Assembly (NCBI GenBank): GCA_963575745.1 | Contig: CAUYUJ010000183.1 | Span: forward strand, 2,501-66,500 | Direction of reading: 5' to 3' | DNA length: 64,000 nucleotides | Source of the DNA: Prorocentrum cordatum | Taxonomy: Eukaryota; Sar; Dinophyceae; Prorocentrales; Prorocentraceae | Shown here: positions 1 to 12,759 of the stretch, in pieces | Numbering within the stretch: the stretch's first letter is position 1 | Layout of the letters: the number at the start of each line of letters is the position of its first letter | Notes under the pieces: generated by a model | What the model was told of the DNA's origin: nothing | What the model saw: the letters and a program-made list of their open reading frames with translations, nothing else | Databases searched by the model: none | Translations under genes and position numbers: made by a program

Positions 1-394
1 CCCCCCCCCCCCCTGCGCTCCAGCCTCGCCCTCCAAGGGATCGACGACCTTCTGGGCTTCCGACGGCTCGGGGTCGTCGAGCGCTTCCAGGGGCCGTTTT
101 CGGGGGCACTGGGGCAGTCAACCAGTGCCCCCGGTCGACTCACTGCCCCCAGGGAAGGGGGCGGGAGACGTCTGGCGCCCGCGGCGTCAATCCGAGCGCC
201 TGGCTTGACTTTCCCTCCTCGGTGAAGGGGGGCGGGGGGCCAGCGGACACAAAATGTGGGCAGGAGCCAAAAGTTGCTCCCCCCCCCATCTCTAAGAAGG
301 GCCATGGCCTGTTCTGATTGACGGCAGTATGTCCCCGTACTGCGCTGGTCAGCCCGTCGTCGCCTTCCCTGTTAGTACCCATCCACGAGAGTCA

Positions 395-512
395 AGACTC
401 GAATCCAGAAGAGCCGAGTCGGCGATCGAAATTAATCGCATCGGCGGAAATCTGCAACCAAGTCGGGAGAAGTCGAATCGGCGGACATCGGCAAGCTAGC
501 TGCAGAACTTCG
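395..512 (+). repeat. AATCGG-rich dispersed repeat, degenerate copy
   Basis: GCGATCGAAATTAATCGCAT, GGCGGAAATCTGCAACCAAG and TCGGGAGAAGTCGAATCGGC align with 22281-22500 and 43985-44340. Confidence 0.65.
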
Positions 513-802
513 TGACCTTTGTTGAGCGTCGACATCTGTTTATGAGATGGGAGGAAGTCTGGGGACAAGGGCGAGGAACAGGAGGATGAGAACGCCACTT
601 TTTGAGCCGCTTACCACTCCAGTGCGAATATTGGGCGAGGCGCTGGACAACCGACGGATCCCTGGTACGCACTACGGCGAGGCTGCAGCCAGGCCTTGGC
701 CTCGTGCTTCTACTCGTCGCCCTCGCCCCTCTCGCCAGTCCTCCTCTCTCATCTCTGGCGCTCCTCCTCCCTACCCCTCCCTTCTCTCAGTCATCCTGCG
801 GT

Positions 803-2345
803 TCCTCCTCCTCCTCCTCCTCCTCCTCCTCCTCCTCCTCCTCCTCCTCCCCCATCCCTCCTCCTCGCTCCTGCTCCCTCTCCGATTTCATCCACGTCCT
901 GATCTCCCTTCTCCTCGGTCTAGCCTCCCTGCCCTCGTCCTGGAACCTCGGTCGCTCCTTCCACCTCCGCCTCTTCCTCCCGCCTCCTGGCCCTCCCGCC
1001 GTGTGTGTTCCCGTGCTTCCCCTCCCCCTGAGACTCCTCCGCCATCCTCCTCTTGGATCCCCCCTCCCCATGGTGCTCCCGCCGTTCCTCCTCTCCCCTC
1101 CTCCTCCTCCTCCTCCTCCTCCTCCTCCTCCTCCCTCCTCCCCCCTCCCCCTCCTCCTCCTCCTCCTCCTCCTCCTCCTCCCCCTCCTCCTCCTCCTCCT
1201 CCTCCTCCTCCTCCTCCTCCTCCTCCTCTCCTCCTCCTCCTCCTCCTCCTCCTCCTCCCTCCTCCTCCTCCTCTCCTCCTCCTCCTCCTCCTCCTCCTCC
1301 TCCTCCTCCTCCTCCTCCTCCTCCTCCTCCTCCTCCTCCTCCTCCTCCTCCTCCTCCTCCTCCTCCTCCTCCTCCTCCTCCTCCTCCTCCTCCTCCTCCT
1401 CCTCCTCCTCCTCCTCCTCCTCCTCCTCCTCCTCCTCCTCCTCTCCTCCTCCTCCTCCTCCTCCTCTCTCCCCTTCCTTTACTCGCTCCCCTGCCCCCTG
1501 GGGGGACGAAAACCTACCCACTCCGCTACTCCGTGTGACCCCTCCTGGGATGCCGAACCCAGACGCGATGACATCGGTACCTCTTCCTCCTCGTGATCCC
1601 CTGCCCTCCCCCCTCTCGCTCACGAGCGGCGAGAACATGTCCGTGCCCGCGCCCCTCGCGGTCTGGACCCACGGGGCGCGCGCCCGCGGATACACGAGAT
1701 CGCACGGAGCACGTTCCGCGCGGAGCATCGGAGAACAAGTGTCGCGCATCCGCAGGGCCCCGCCCGCGAGGCTGCGGATGCGGAGATGCGATTCTCGAGC
1801 GGGGACCGGTCGTCCTGGCATTCCTTCAGGCTCACCACGAAATGAGAGCCGGGCTAACTTCTATAATGACACTTGCTCCGACGGAAATTGGGACCTCACA
1901 GGAAAACCTACTCATCTCGCCCGTCGCCCTTTTCCTCTTCGACTGGCGCAGGCCCTCCTCCCGCTCTTGCGTCCTCCTCATCATCATCGTCATTATCGCC
2001 CTACCCGTTCCGTTTCTTATCCTCCTTCTCCTCCTCCTCCTCCTCCTCCTCCTCCTCCTCCTCCTCGTCCCTCTCCTCCTCATACTCCCCCTCCTCCTCC
2101 TCCTCGTGCTTTTTTCCTCCTCCACCTCCTCCTCCACCTTACCCTCCTTCTAACCCTCATCGCCATCCCGCCTGCTCTCCTCATGCACCTCTTTTTCCTC
2201 CTGACAGGGGCGCGCATGTCGACTTTCCACATCCTCTTCCCCCTCCGCCTCACCCTCCTCCACCACGTCCTCACACTCTTCCTCCTCCTCCTCCTCCTCC
2301 TCCTCCTCCTCCTCCTCCTCCTCCTCCTCCTCCTCCTCCGCCCCT
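803..2345 (+). repeat. (CCT)n-rich tract, several arrays
   Basis: Near-pure arrays at 803-850, 1084-1471 (about 390 bases, the longest), 2018-2075 and 2277-2340, with pyrimidine-rich DNA between. The stretch 1500-2010 is mixed sequence without a recognisable gene. All long frames here are poly-Leu/Ser/Pro or poly-Glu/Arg/Gly. Confidence 0.92.
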
Positions 2346-2448
2346 CACTCAAACCTTCTGTCCACTGGCGCCTCTGCGCAGCTCCAGACCAGCGCCAAAG
2401 AGACCCCGGAAACGACCCCCTCGCCATGCAAGCCTGCGCCGTCACACG

Positions 2449-3669
2449 CGATGCACTCACAGACGAAGCTCCCACTCGAGACTTCCTCCATATTCAAGCC
2501 TGGGAAGCTCTAACATGACGACAAATACAAGGATCCCGATGACCCGCTCGGATTACCAACATGACGTGCGGGCCCCATAGGGAAGGGGCTTCCGCTCGAG
2601 ACATCCTCCGCATTCAGGCCACAGGAGCCCAACAACGACGACAGTTACAAGATCACGATGGCCCGCCTCGGAGTCGAATATGAAGTGCGGGCCCCAAAGG
2701 GAAAGGGCTCCCGCCTGAGACGTCCTCGCGACTCACTCACAGAGGAGGCCCCCGCCTGAGACTTCCTCAAGATTCAGGCCTGAGGAGCTCAAAAGTGAAG
2801 GCAGTTACAGGATTTGGATGACCCTCTCGGATTCCAACATGAAGTGCGGGCCCCATAGGGAGGGGACTCCCGCTTGACATTCGTCGCGATTCTCTCACAA
2901 ACGAGGCTCCCGTCTGAGACTTTCTGTATGTCCGAGCCTGAGGAGCTCAACAGTGACGACTGCGATATGATTTGGATGACCCGCCCGGATTCGAACATGA
3001 ACTGCAAACCCCAAGGGGGGGGGCTCCCACCTGAGAGTTCCTCGCGAGTCACCCACAGACGAGGCTCCCGCCTGACACTTCCTCTACGTTCAGGCCTGAG
3101 GAGACCCAAACTGACGACAAGTGCAGGATTCGGATTACCCGTTCGGCTCTCCCGCATGAGACTTCCGCAAGATTCAGGTCTGAGGGCCTCACACATGACG
3201 ACAGGTGCAAATCTGCAGGACCCGCTCGTATTCGAACATGTCATGCGGGCTCCACAGGGAGGGGGCTCCCGCCTGAGATTTCCTCTAAATTTATGCACAG
3301 ACGAGGCTCCCGTCTGAGACTTCCTCAAAATTCAAGACTGAGAATTCGTCGCGATTCTCTCACATACGAGGCTCCAGTCTGTGACTTCTTCTATGTTCAA
3401 GCCTGAGAAGCCCAAACATGACGACTACTACATGATTTGGATGACCCGCTCAGATTCGAACATGAGATGCTTGCCCCATACGGGGGGGTCCCGCCAGAGA
3501 TTTCGTCGCGATCCACCCAAAAACGAGGCTCCCGTCTGAGACTTCCTCAAGATTCAGCAGGCCTGGGGAGCCCAAAAGCGACGACAATTACAGGATTTGG
3601 GTGACCCGCTTGGGTTCGAACATGAAGTGCGGGCCCCATAAGGAGGGAACTCCCGCCAGAGACTTCCTA
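2449..3669 (+). repeat. Tandem minisatellite, seven long units
   Basis: Units of about 110-240 bases recur at 2555, 2670, 2832, 2990, 3230, 3455 and 3613 (position of AACATGAAGTGCGGGCCCC or variants). Blocks such as GAGGCTCCCGCCTGAGACTT and TTCAGGCCTGAGGAG are shared. The GCCTGAGACTTCCT block also appears in the heads of the elements at 7599 and 10163, so the families may be related. Confidence 0.8.
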
Positions 3670-4310
3670 CGGGCGATGACTTGACGATGAGTGAGTGGGT
3701 GATGAGTGAACGTGACTGCGCGAGTGAGTGAAGTGTGAGTGGTTGATGACGACGATTGCCGGATGAAATGACATGAGTGATGGTGAATGTTAATGCTATG
3801 GTAATGAATGAGTGGGTGTGAATAAATGATCGAGTGAGCGGGCAATCAGGCTGATCGGTGATCATGATGGGATGGTGACGACAGGAGGAGGGGATGAGGT
3901 GTGAGGTTCCTACGCTGAGGTATGCAAAGAAAGCAAGAACCTCACGTAGGATGTGGGCGACAACAATGATCTTAGAACATAAGCCCGATGTATTAAAGCA
4001 AGACGGTCTCAGACAGACATATTCTAACAACAGCTCGCGCAAACCACTCGACGCTCTTAGCACAGTCTTTGGTGGGCCGGTCGACCAGCCGAAACGTCTC
4101 GCAACTGCTTGATATCTGCCCACGCACGCCCTGTGCTCCTCCTCTCCTGCCCCCCCCCTCCGGCTGCGGTGGCACCGCCGGGGCCGGGCCAGCGTCGCTG
4201 CTCTGCGCACGCCGCCCGCGGCCACGGGGAAACGCATACAAGAAAGAACGAGGGCCGCCTCCGCCGGCCGCCTGGCGCGGGCCTCAGCCGTCGGGAAAAT
4301 GCAGGTGCAC
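3670..4310 (+). other. No gene; degenerate GAGTGA simple repeat
   Basis: GAGTGAGTGGGTGATGAGTGA-like simple sequence at 3680-3850. The rest is unremarkable, with no coding or RNA gene recognised. Confidence 0.5.
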
Positions 4311-5080
4311 GGGTCTCCCTCCCTCCTCCTCCTCGTACTTTTCCTCCTCCTCCTCCTCCTCCTCCTCCTCCTCCTCCTCCTCCTCCTCCTCCTCCTCCTC
4401 TCCCTTATCCTCCTCCTCGTCTTCCTCCTGCTCCACCTCCTCGTCGTCCTCCTCCCTCCGTCTCCTACGTTGGCTCTTCCCCTTCTCTCCCCCCTAACCC
4501 CTTCCCCGTCCTCCTCCGACCCCCCCAAATGTCCACACACACACACACACACCTCGCAGTCCATCCTTGTCCCCACCACCGTCATCTTCCACCTCCTTCA
4601 CCCCCCTCCTGTACCCGATTGGCCACCTCCGTCTGCGAAACGAGGTTTTGCTGCGAATCAAGGTTTAGCTTTTCAGTCGATTTAGATTTGAGGCTCCATT
4701 ATGATGCATTGCCTTGTCTTGTCGCATCTTCGTGCTCCTCCTCCTCCTCCTCCTCCTCCTCCTCTTCCTTCTCGCCTATCTCGTTTTCCTTCTCGCCTAA
4801 CTCATCCACAGGCTCAGCCTTCTCCTCCTTCTGTTCCGCCTCTTCGTCGTCACCATTCTCCTCCTCCTCCTCCTCCTCCTTCTTCTCTTATTCCGAATGC
4901 ACGTGTCCTGCGCAGCTCCTGGGAGCGCAGGAGGACCAACGCACGAACAGCAGTGGCACCACGTCTGGGCGAGGCGCAGGCTTCAGAATTCGAAGGGTAC
5001 AAACAGCGACCCCCCCGGAGCCCTCCCCGTATGGCGTCTCCTCCTCCTCCTCCTCCTCCTCCTCCTCCTCGTCCTCCAGC
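4311..5080 (+). repeat. (CCT)n-rich tract
   Basis: Arrays at 4341-4402, 4735-4765, 4857-4883 and 5038-5072 joined by pyrimidine-rich sequence; a short (CA)n at 4534-4552. No gene. Confidence 0.88.
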
Positions 5081-5094
5081 CCTTCCCCGAAGCT

Positions 5095-5255
5095 CCGACG
5101 TCCTGACTTTTGCGCAGCGCGGATCCCCAGAAATCCGGACCCAGGAGCAGATGTTGCACCCCGAGTCGTTTTTTGACGGCCCCGCGACCCAGTAAGGGCC
5201 CCCCCTGATTGCCGAAACCGCCCAAGCAAGTCCCGTCGATACTTGGTTCACGTCG
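5095..5255 (+). mobile_element. CAGACATG-family element, most diverged copy
   Basis: GCTCCGACGTCCTGACTTTT, then CCCCGAGTCGTTTTTTGACG and GGCCCCGCGACCCAGTAAGG follow family order. Ends not recognisable. Confidence 0.45.
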
Positions 5256-5644
5256 CAAGGGAATATGTGTCTTCTCGCCCCACTGTTTCTTCTCCTCCTC
5301 CTCCTCTTCATGCTACAGTTCCTTCTCTCGATCTCATCCCCGTCCTCATTCCCTGCGTCACCCTCTAGCTCCTCCTACTCATCCTGCTCCTGGCCGCCGT
5401 GCTCCTTTTCTCCTCCAGGATTTCTCCAACCCATTTCCTCATTACCCTCCTCCTCATCCTCCTCATTTACCTTCTCTTCCTCCCCGTGTCTTTTCTCCCC
5501 TCTCTGCTTGCTTGGCTTCACTATTATAAGCCAATCCTTTGGGTCTACCCCTCCTCATTTCATCATTCCTCATGCTGCTCCGCCTTCTCTTGATCCTACA
5601 CCTCCTCACCCTTCTCCGTCCCAGCTGCCGCTGCTCACTGGGTT

Positions 5645-5858
5645 CCCCCATCATCATCAGCATCATCAGCATTATTACTATTATCATCATCAGCATCATC
5701 ATGATCATCATGATCATCATCATCATCATCATCATCAGCATCAGCAGCATCATCATCATCATCAGCATCATCATCATCATCATGTTCATCATCATCATCA
5801 TCATCATCACCATCATCAGCATCATCATCATCATCATCATCATCATCAGCAGCAGCAA

Positions 5859-5925
<67 letters not shown>

Positions 5926-6265
5926 GTCACCATCAGCATCAGCAACATCATCATCATCGTCAGCATCAGCATCCACATCATCATCACCACCACCACCACC
6001 TCCATCATCATCATCATAATCATCATCATCATCATCATCATCATAATCACCATCATCATCATCATCACCATCGTCGTCATCACTGGCACCGACACCATCG
6101 ACATACAAGTCCATAGCATCAGCATCATCATCACCACCATCATCACCTGCATCATCATCCTTATCATCATCCTCATCATCATCATCGTACTCAGCATCAT
6201 CACCATGATCACCACCACCATCACCATCATCATCAATCACCACCATCATCAGCATCATCGACCAC
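5645..6265 (+). repeat. (ATC)n array, about 620 bases
   Basis: Imperfect CAT/ATC repeats with CAG, CAC and CGT variants. Frames read poly-His, poly-Ile, poly-Met or poly-Asp and are not genes. Confidence 0.95.
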
Positions 6266-7598
6266 CAACATGAATGGGCGTCAACTGGTTCGACCACGAT
6301 CAATTATCGGAATCACATTGTGCACCCCACTGCATCACCGTCACTGGGTCTGCAGTGCGGCTTTGAGGGGGCTGGCATCGTAAGCTGGCGGAAAGGTCTA
6401 TTGATATGAACATCGATTGCATCCACGCGTTCGCATGTCATGTGCCCCCATCTCGATGTCGTACTTTTGGCACCCGCAGACGCGAACCACCGTAACGACA
6501 TGTTGCACCCCCCCACTGCCCACATGCCATACAATGCGAAACCTCCTTCTCCTCCTCCTCCATACCAACGCAACGTTTTGGTACCGACACGGCTGTTCAA
6601 TGAGCGCTGTTGTGTTCTTGGTGCCAGCCATTTCAAAAACAATCCGCCGACCCTGCTGGCGTGTGTGAGGCTTTTCCGTTCGAGTCGTCGTCGTCGCTGC
6701 CGCTCCCCCCCCTGACGCTGTTCCGTCTGAAATGACGTCGTCGTCGTCGCCGTCGCTCCCCCCCTTTCCCTCTGCCCTCGACCTCAAGCGTTCCAGCCCA
6801 GAGGGGAATCGAGCAACGTCGTCATCGAGCCGAACGAAGCCCCATTCCTTTGAATCTCCCCCCGCCGAGTGAGTGGGAGTTGGGCGAACAGTGGGGGGGA
6901 GCGAGGGGGGGGGGGGGGCGTCCTGTGGGAGGTCCTCGTGAAGGAGCACCCTCCCCTGGGAGAAGCAAGCTTGCCCACTTGTACCGCGGCTTGCTCCAAG
7001 AGGGCCCTGACACAGCCAGCCAAAGGTCGCGTCAAGACGGCATAAGGTAACCTCGAGACATCCTCGGAAACCCTCAAAACGCTCCAAGAGGGCGCCATGC
7101 GGACCCCAAAGGGGGCCGAAGAGGGCCCCCAGAAGCGAACATCACGGATTGCAACTCGGATGCTATGTGCTTCTTCCCATGCTCGCCTTCTCGTCTTCGT
7201 GTCGTTGCCGTCGCCGTCGCAGTCGCCGTCGCCGTCGCCGTCGCCGCCGTCCCCCTTCCGGGTCGGCGGCAGCGGCCGTAGGGCCTTCGCCATAGCAGGG
7301 TGCACCCCCACCCCGCCAAAGGCGAGGCAAAGGTGCTAGACCAGCCTTTGCCGCTCTCCACTCAGGTCTAGCATCGATCCGTTGCTGAATCCAGGTCCAC
7401 CCCCCAAATCCTGGGTCCCCCCTCCCCAGAGCTCAGAGCTTATCACAAGCGCCGAAGGGCCAAGCCTCCCAAATACCTCTCAAAAGTGACGCCAGATCTT
7501 CCGCCACACAGTTGGAGGAGGGTCACACACACACACACATTCTCCCCTCCTTCTCCCCAAATTTCGCCCGCTCCTCCTTCTCCTCCTCCATGCCCTTT
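6266..7598 (+). other. No gene recognised
   Basis: Mixed GC-rich sequence with a (GTCGCC)n microsatellite at 7198-7250, a GTC run at 6733-6750 and a short (CA)n at 7505-7522. Frames of up to 229 residues have no recognisable content. Confidence 0.5.
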
Positions 7599-8250
7599 CC
7601 TGATGAATAACTCCTCCCTGCCGAAAGGCGGGGCGGGCGCTTCGCCTGAGACTTCCTTACCCCTCATGAGCCTGAGCTTTCAAAACTGACAAGAGCTTCG
7701 GACGGTTCGTTTTCAACATGTGGCTCTCGCATGAATGCCGCGCACGCTCGCTCCAAACATCTGCAAGATCTTCGCGGATTGGGGGCAAGTGGTTTTCAAA
7801 ATGGTGGCTCTCGCCGGATCGCCGCGCACATTCGTTTTAACACCCTGCAAGGGCTTCACGCATTGAGCACAGGTGGTTTTCAGAAAATGGCTCTCGCTTT
7901 AGCGCCGCACACACTCGCTATACACATTCGAAGAACTTAGCATATTGAGGGCGGCTCCTTTTCAAAATGTGGTTCTCGCCTCAGCGCCACGCGCATTCGA
8001 ATTAAAACTTTGCAAGGACTTCACGGGTTGAGGGCGGTTCCTTTAAACAAATGTAGCTCTCGCCAGAACGCCGCGCACATTCGTTTGAACATAGTTGGGA
8101 AAATTTGACTGATTCTCATGGTGAACGTGGTCTGGCACGATGCATGATCGTCAAGACGCAACAGTCAGGTTTACCCGTGGCGTTGACGTCATGAGAATGG
8201 TGCTTCGGCACGCTTTAGGATCGTCAAACGGTCGTCTCCCAACGGGGTCC
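7599..8250 (+). mobile_element. VNTR-bearing element, short form (five units)
   Basis: Starts CCTGATGAATAACTCCTC, then a GCGCTTCGCCTGAGACTTCC region. Five units of about 83 bases follow, typified by TTTTCAAAATGTGGCTCTCG and GCGCCGCGCACATTCG, and then a tail with GGCACGATGCATGATCGTCA ending GTCTCCCAACGGGG. The same head, unit type and tail recur at 10163-11476. No coding frame is convincing. Confidence 0.8.
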
Positions 8251-8355
8251 TTCCTTCAGTGGATCTGAACCAGTGTATGGAGCCTATGCCGAGGGAGCTG
8301 TGAGGGAGGGTCGATTCCAACATCTTTGACAAATATTGGGTTTACATTGTTCACC

Positions 8356-8422
8356 CTCCTCCTCCTCCTCCTCCTCCTCCTCGTCCTCGTCCTCCTCCTC
8401 CTCCTCCTCCTCCTCCTCCCGC
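8356..8422 (+). repeat. (CCT)n microsatellite
   Basis: About 20 triplets with CGT interruptions. Confidence 0.9.
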
Positions 8423-10162
8423 ACGTGGGAGAGCACCGCCACAGGGTCCGCACCTGGCGGCTAGCTTCCCCAGCGCCGCGCGGCCAAGCCTGCTCAGGGC
8501 TCTGGGCCACACAGAGAATCTCGAGTGGGCAGCAGACCGATCGAGGTAGAGAAGCACCGGTTCGAACGGCCAAGGACCCATGGGGCTGTTGAAAGTTCCC
8601 ATGCCTCGCAGGTAATTTCCCATGCCGCCCACCCCCAGTCGCATTTGCATCGGGATGGTACGCATTCGGGTAAAACTCGAGTCACGAATGATCCAATGTG
8701 AATGCAAGTGGCCATCTCAAATGCGAGTCGAAACCGACCCGCGTTAGAGTAACCAACGCATCGCGTTCGACTCACACTGAACACCAAGAACCCCACACAA
8801 GACGCCTGTGATAAGCGAACACAACTATGACCGTGACATCGACGAGTAAGCGACCGTCCTGAATGCGCATATCCCTGGAGGTCCAGACGGCCAGCGATAC
8901 TGTATTCACACAGCGCACGACGATGGAGACAGGGGGGGAGAGGGATGAGAGGGAGGAGGCGAAGGAGGAGAAGGTCGAGCACCACAGGGGACTTGCGGAT
9001 CGGCCCTTACACCCGGAAGTGACCTGCGAACCCCAAATCCAATGTGCTTCACGTTTGGCAGCAGCATGAAGTATACTTATACTTGAATCGCACCCAACTT
9101 GAAATGCTACTCATGTTTGGGTAGCGGTACAGCCCACTTGTGGCAAACATGTGGTTCACAGGATCCCTCCATTTGATTTGCCGTTCCATCACATGTGTTT
9201 TAGATTAGCTTGGGAGCACCATATTGACGGTCAATTCGCATTGGACGTACAGGTAGTCTACAACTGTCTGCAAGACCTTATAGACGTCAGGACACCATAG
9301 GGGCACAACTAGGAAGCCATAGGGAAACAACCTCGACGTCATCAACTGGCCGCCAATACACCACCAACAGACCATCCAGCCACCATCGGCGCACAATCCT
9401 TACCCTGGGGTTAGCCTTCGGGTCGCCATCACCAAGCATCGGGGCGCTGCCGCACAACCGAGGCGCACAACCGAGGCCGCCTACCACAGTCACGAAACTC
9501 GAGATGTGATGTTCTAGTCTGGGAGGCCTAGCAAGTGCTTCGCTACCTCGATCTCTGGTCTGCGCGGTGCGCTGCGGGGGGCATGTTCATAAGAGCAAAC
9601 TGCAACATGCAGCGCCACGGACGGCTCAGCATCCCGAAGCGGGGCACATGGGTCGTGCCTTCTCCAACTCCACTCTGTTTCCCTGACCGACCCGAACCCA
9701 AAGCAGAGCCGAATCAGACACCCCGCTGTGCTCAGTCCATCTCGTCGAAGATCAGCGCGAGTACCAGCAACGTGCCGCCACAACATTGAGCTGCTCTCCA
9801 CCCCCGGTTCACCCACTTCTCCCGCTCCACTGGGTCTTTCGGGAGGACGCAGTCGGCATTCATGAGGGACTGCGGGAAGCTGAGACCCCACTGAGACTCT
9901 GGCGGGTCCGTGTCCTTGGATAGGTCTGCATAAACCTCCCCTCCTTCTCCTCTCCAACCTCCTCCTCCGTTCTGTTTGCGCAGACTACAACTTCGGATAC
10001 ATATTACCCACGTCCTCGTCGGAAGAGTCGTCATCCTTCTCCTCCTCCTCGAGGCACCCGCGGTCGAGCTTGTGAGGGAACATGAACCCCTCGTACCTGC
10101 CGCGGCACGATCGGGCAGGCAGCTGTCATGTTGGGGCGAGCCACGCGTCCTCCATTCATTTT
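8423..10162 (+). other. No gene recognised; possible decayed coding at 9730-10034 (minus)
   Basis: Low in simple repeats. The minus strand at 9732-10034 reads a less repetitive stretch (NADCVLPKDPVEREKWVNRG), which could be a fragment of a lost gene, but no family is recognised. Confidence 0.35.
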
Positions 10163-11476
10163 CCTGATGAATAACTCCTCTCTGTCGCGCCCACAGACTT
10201 GTCCGTAGGGCGGGCCAGGCGTTTCGCCTGAGTCTCCCCTCCGCTTACGACCTTGAGCTTAAAATCTGGAACTGCTTAAACGACGGAGGACGGGTAGTTT
10301 TCAACATGTGGCTCTCGCCTGAGCGCCGAGCAAATTTGGTTCCAACAGTTGCAAGAGCTTGACGGATGGAGGGCGGGCCGTTCACAAAATGTGGTGCTCG
10401 CCTGAGCGCCGCGCACATTCGTCTTGAAAATTGCAAGAGCTCCTCAGATGGAGGGCGGGTCGTTCTCAAAATGTGGCTCTCGCCGAAGCGCCGCGCACAT
10501 TCGATTCCAAGAGTTGCAAGAGCTGCACGGACGGAGAGCGGTTCGTATTCAAACTGTGGGTCTCGCCTGAGCGCCGAGCACATTCGGCTTGAAAAACTGC
10601 AGGAGCTTCACAGATGGAGGGCGAGTCGTTTTCAAAATGTAGCTCTCGCCTGAGCGCCGCGCATATTCCTTCAAACGTATGCAAGAGCTTCGCGGATTGA
10701 GGGCGGGCCGTTTTCAACACGGCGGCTCTCGCCTTACGCTTCGCACATCAGTCGTACAAGTTTGCAAGAGTTTCACAGGTGTACGGCGGTTCGTTTCGAA
10801 GTGTGGCTCTCGCTTGGGCGCCGCGCACATTCTTCTTAAGCTTGTGCAAGAGCTTCACGCATGGAGGGCGGGTAGGTTTCAAAATGTGGCTCTCACTTGA
10901 GCACCGCGCACATCCATCTTAAAAGTACGCAATGTTTTCACAGATGGTGGGCGGGTCGTTTTCAAAATGTGGCTCGCGGCTGAGCGCCGCGTACCTGCGT
11001 GGAGGGGGGGCGCGCCGGATTCAAAATGTGGCTCTCGCCTTAGCGCCGCGCACATTCGATGTCAACAGCTGCAAGAACTGCGCGGATTCAAGGCGGGTCG
11101 TTTTCAAAATGTGGCCCTCGCCTGAGCGCCGCACACATTCGTCCGAAAAGCCAGCAAGAACTTCACGGATCGAGGGCGGCTCATTTTCAAAATGTGGCCC
11201 TCCCCTTAGCGTCGCGTGCATCCGGCGTTCAAACAACAGAAATTGCTGAACCGATTCTTATTGTTGACATCCCGGGACTGAATTCCGGCACGACGTAGGA
11301 TTGTCAGGGCGCAAAAGTCAAGTTCTTTCGCTGAGTTGAAATCACAGGAACGGCGTTCTGGCACGATGCAGGATCGCCAGGACGCAACAGGAAAGTTGAT
11401 TCGCGGCGTTGACGTCGAAGGAGTGGTGTTTTGGCACGATTCAAGATTCTCAGACGTTTGTCTCCCAACGGGGCAC
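10163..11476 (+). mobile_element. VNTR-bearing element, long form (about twelve units)
   Basis: The same head (CCTGATGAATAACTCCTC) and tail (GGCACGATGCAGGATCGCCA to GTCTCCCAACGGGG) as 7599-8250, but with about twelve units of about 83 bases between 10300 and 11235. Units diverge by substitutions, and some are truncated (for example at 10985-11010). Confidence 0.8.
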
Positions 11477-12448
11477 TTCCAGCAGCATACATTGGGAACT
11501 TAATGGCAGGGTGTGTTGCAATATCGTTGTGTCTTGGATTTACTCTTGTCCTCCTCCTTTCCCTGGCTCCTGGCTCATTCTGCCCCCTGCTCCAGAAGCC
11601 CCCCCTCCTAGTAAGGAAGAAGAACATGAACAGGATGGGCAGGATGAGAGGGGGGGGCGGAAAGGACAAAGAGCAGCATGAGGGAAATGTCTCAGACGAT
11701 TCACAGGACCCCGAACGGTGTAGACACCTTCCCCGGTACCCGCTTGTCAACCTGGGATTTTGATGATGGCCCTGGCACCTGGCGAAGGCCTCTGCAGGGG
11801 ACCCGAAAGGGCCGACACGACATGGTACAAAAAGGTCGGGGATGAGAAAGGCACTGAATCTCAAACCCTGTTGGCCGAATCCCGGCTTGGGAACGGCATG
11901 AATCAGATCGGATGACAAGCATCACCGCTACCACAGACATGTACAATCAGACGAGACAAACGATCGCAAACCACATTCTGGGCAACCAGGCAAGGAAGCC
12001 CACCTGCGCCAAAACTTTGTCGCTTTTCGGCTGAATGTGGACACATTAGCAATCAGGAATGCATGAAGGAATCACATAACAAGGTGATATACGTGCCAGT
12101 AGGTGTATACATAAACATGGTGTGCGTACAACTTCGTGCGTGAATGATGTAAGATTTGAACCTCGACAGAACGACTAGAGGCGATCGACTCGGTGTTTGC
12201 CAGCGTGGGCCTAAAACAGTCAGATGTTGCACTCTGGATGTGCAAGCTTTGTGGTGTGATACACAAAAGGGTGATCTATGTGATGTGATGTGAGCTGTGA
12301 GATGCAAACTCTGCAGCGCAACATGTGTAGTGCCATATCCGCCACCGCGTGCCCCAGGTCGCTTGCCTAATCCCTCAAGTCTCAGTCCTCAATGACGAGG
12401 ATTATCTCAAGGGCCTGGACCACAACTAGAAAAGAAAAACTGCATAAA
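11477..12448 (+). other. No gene recognised
   Basis: Between the long VNTR element and a foldback element. Moderate GC, no repeats of note, no supported coding frame. Confidence 0.45.
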
Positions 12449-12600
12449 CATAAACTTGTGGCGCTCCGCGCGGATTTCTTGGACATGCGCTGGACCCCCC
12501 TTCCCAGCGCACGGAGCGCGCCAGGGGCGGCGCCGGAGGCGCCGCGGGGGTGGGCCCAGCGCAGATTCAAAAAATCCGCGCGCAGCGCCAACAGTTTATG
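12449..12600 (+). mobile_element. Foldback element with about 50-base inverted ends
   Basis: Left CATAAACTTGTGGCGCTCCG with GCGCGGATTTCTTGGA; reversed right CATAAACTGTTGGCGCTGCG with GCGCGGATTTTTTGAA. A GC palindrome (GGCGGCGCCGGAGGCGCCGC) forms the loop. 152 bases, no coding capacity. Confidence 0.7.
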
Positions 12601-12759
12601 ATGTATGATAAAACCTGTTCTCTTCTTCAATGATTAACGCGTGGACCACAACTTCCTGGGGTTCCCGGCGCACCTGGGGCGCATCGAGTGTTGCAGAAGA
12701 TTTTGGGGCCAACGAGGGCGCCAGGAGGCCGAACGGACGGTCCAAGACGGCATCAAAGT

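Noticed and set aside
547-2580. Frames of up to about 640 residues rich in Leu, Ser, Pro or Glu, Arg, Gly
   Set aside because: They are the reading of (CCT)n/(AGG)n arrays in every frame on both strands; the sequence between arrays has no domain or conserved content.
2789-3328. Minus-strand 179-residue protein
   Set aside because: It repeats with the tandem minisatellite and changes frame between units.
5539-6303. Poly-His, poly-Ile, poly-Met and poly-Asp frames
   Set aside because: Direct reading of an (ATC)n array; all frames on both strands are open at once.
9732-10034. A small minus-strand gene
   Set aside because: The peptide looks less repetitive than its neighbours but has no recognisable domain, and overlapping frames are equally open.
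7690-11240. CRISPR array
   Set aside because: Repeats are 83 bases, imperfect and contiguous without spacers, and the genome is eukaryotic.
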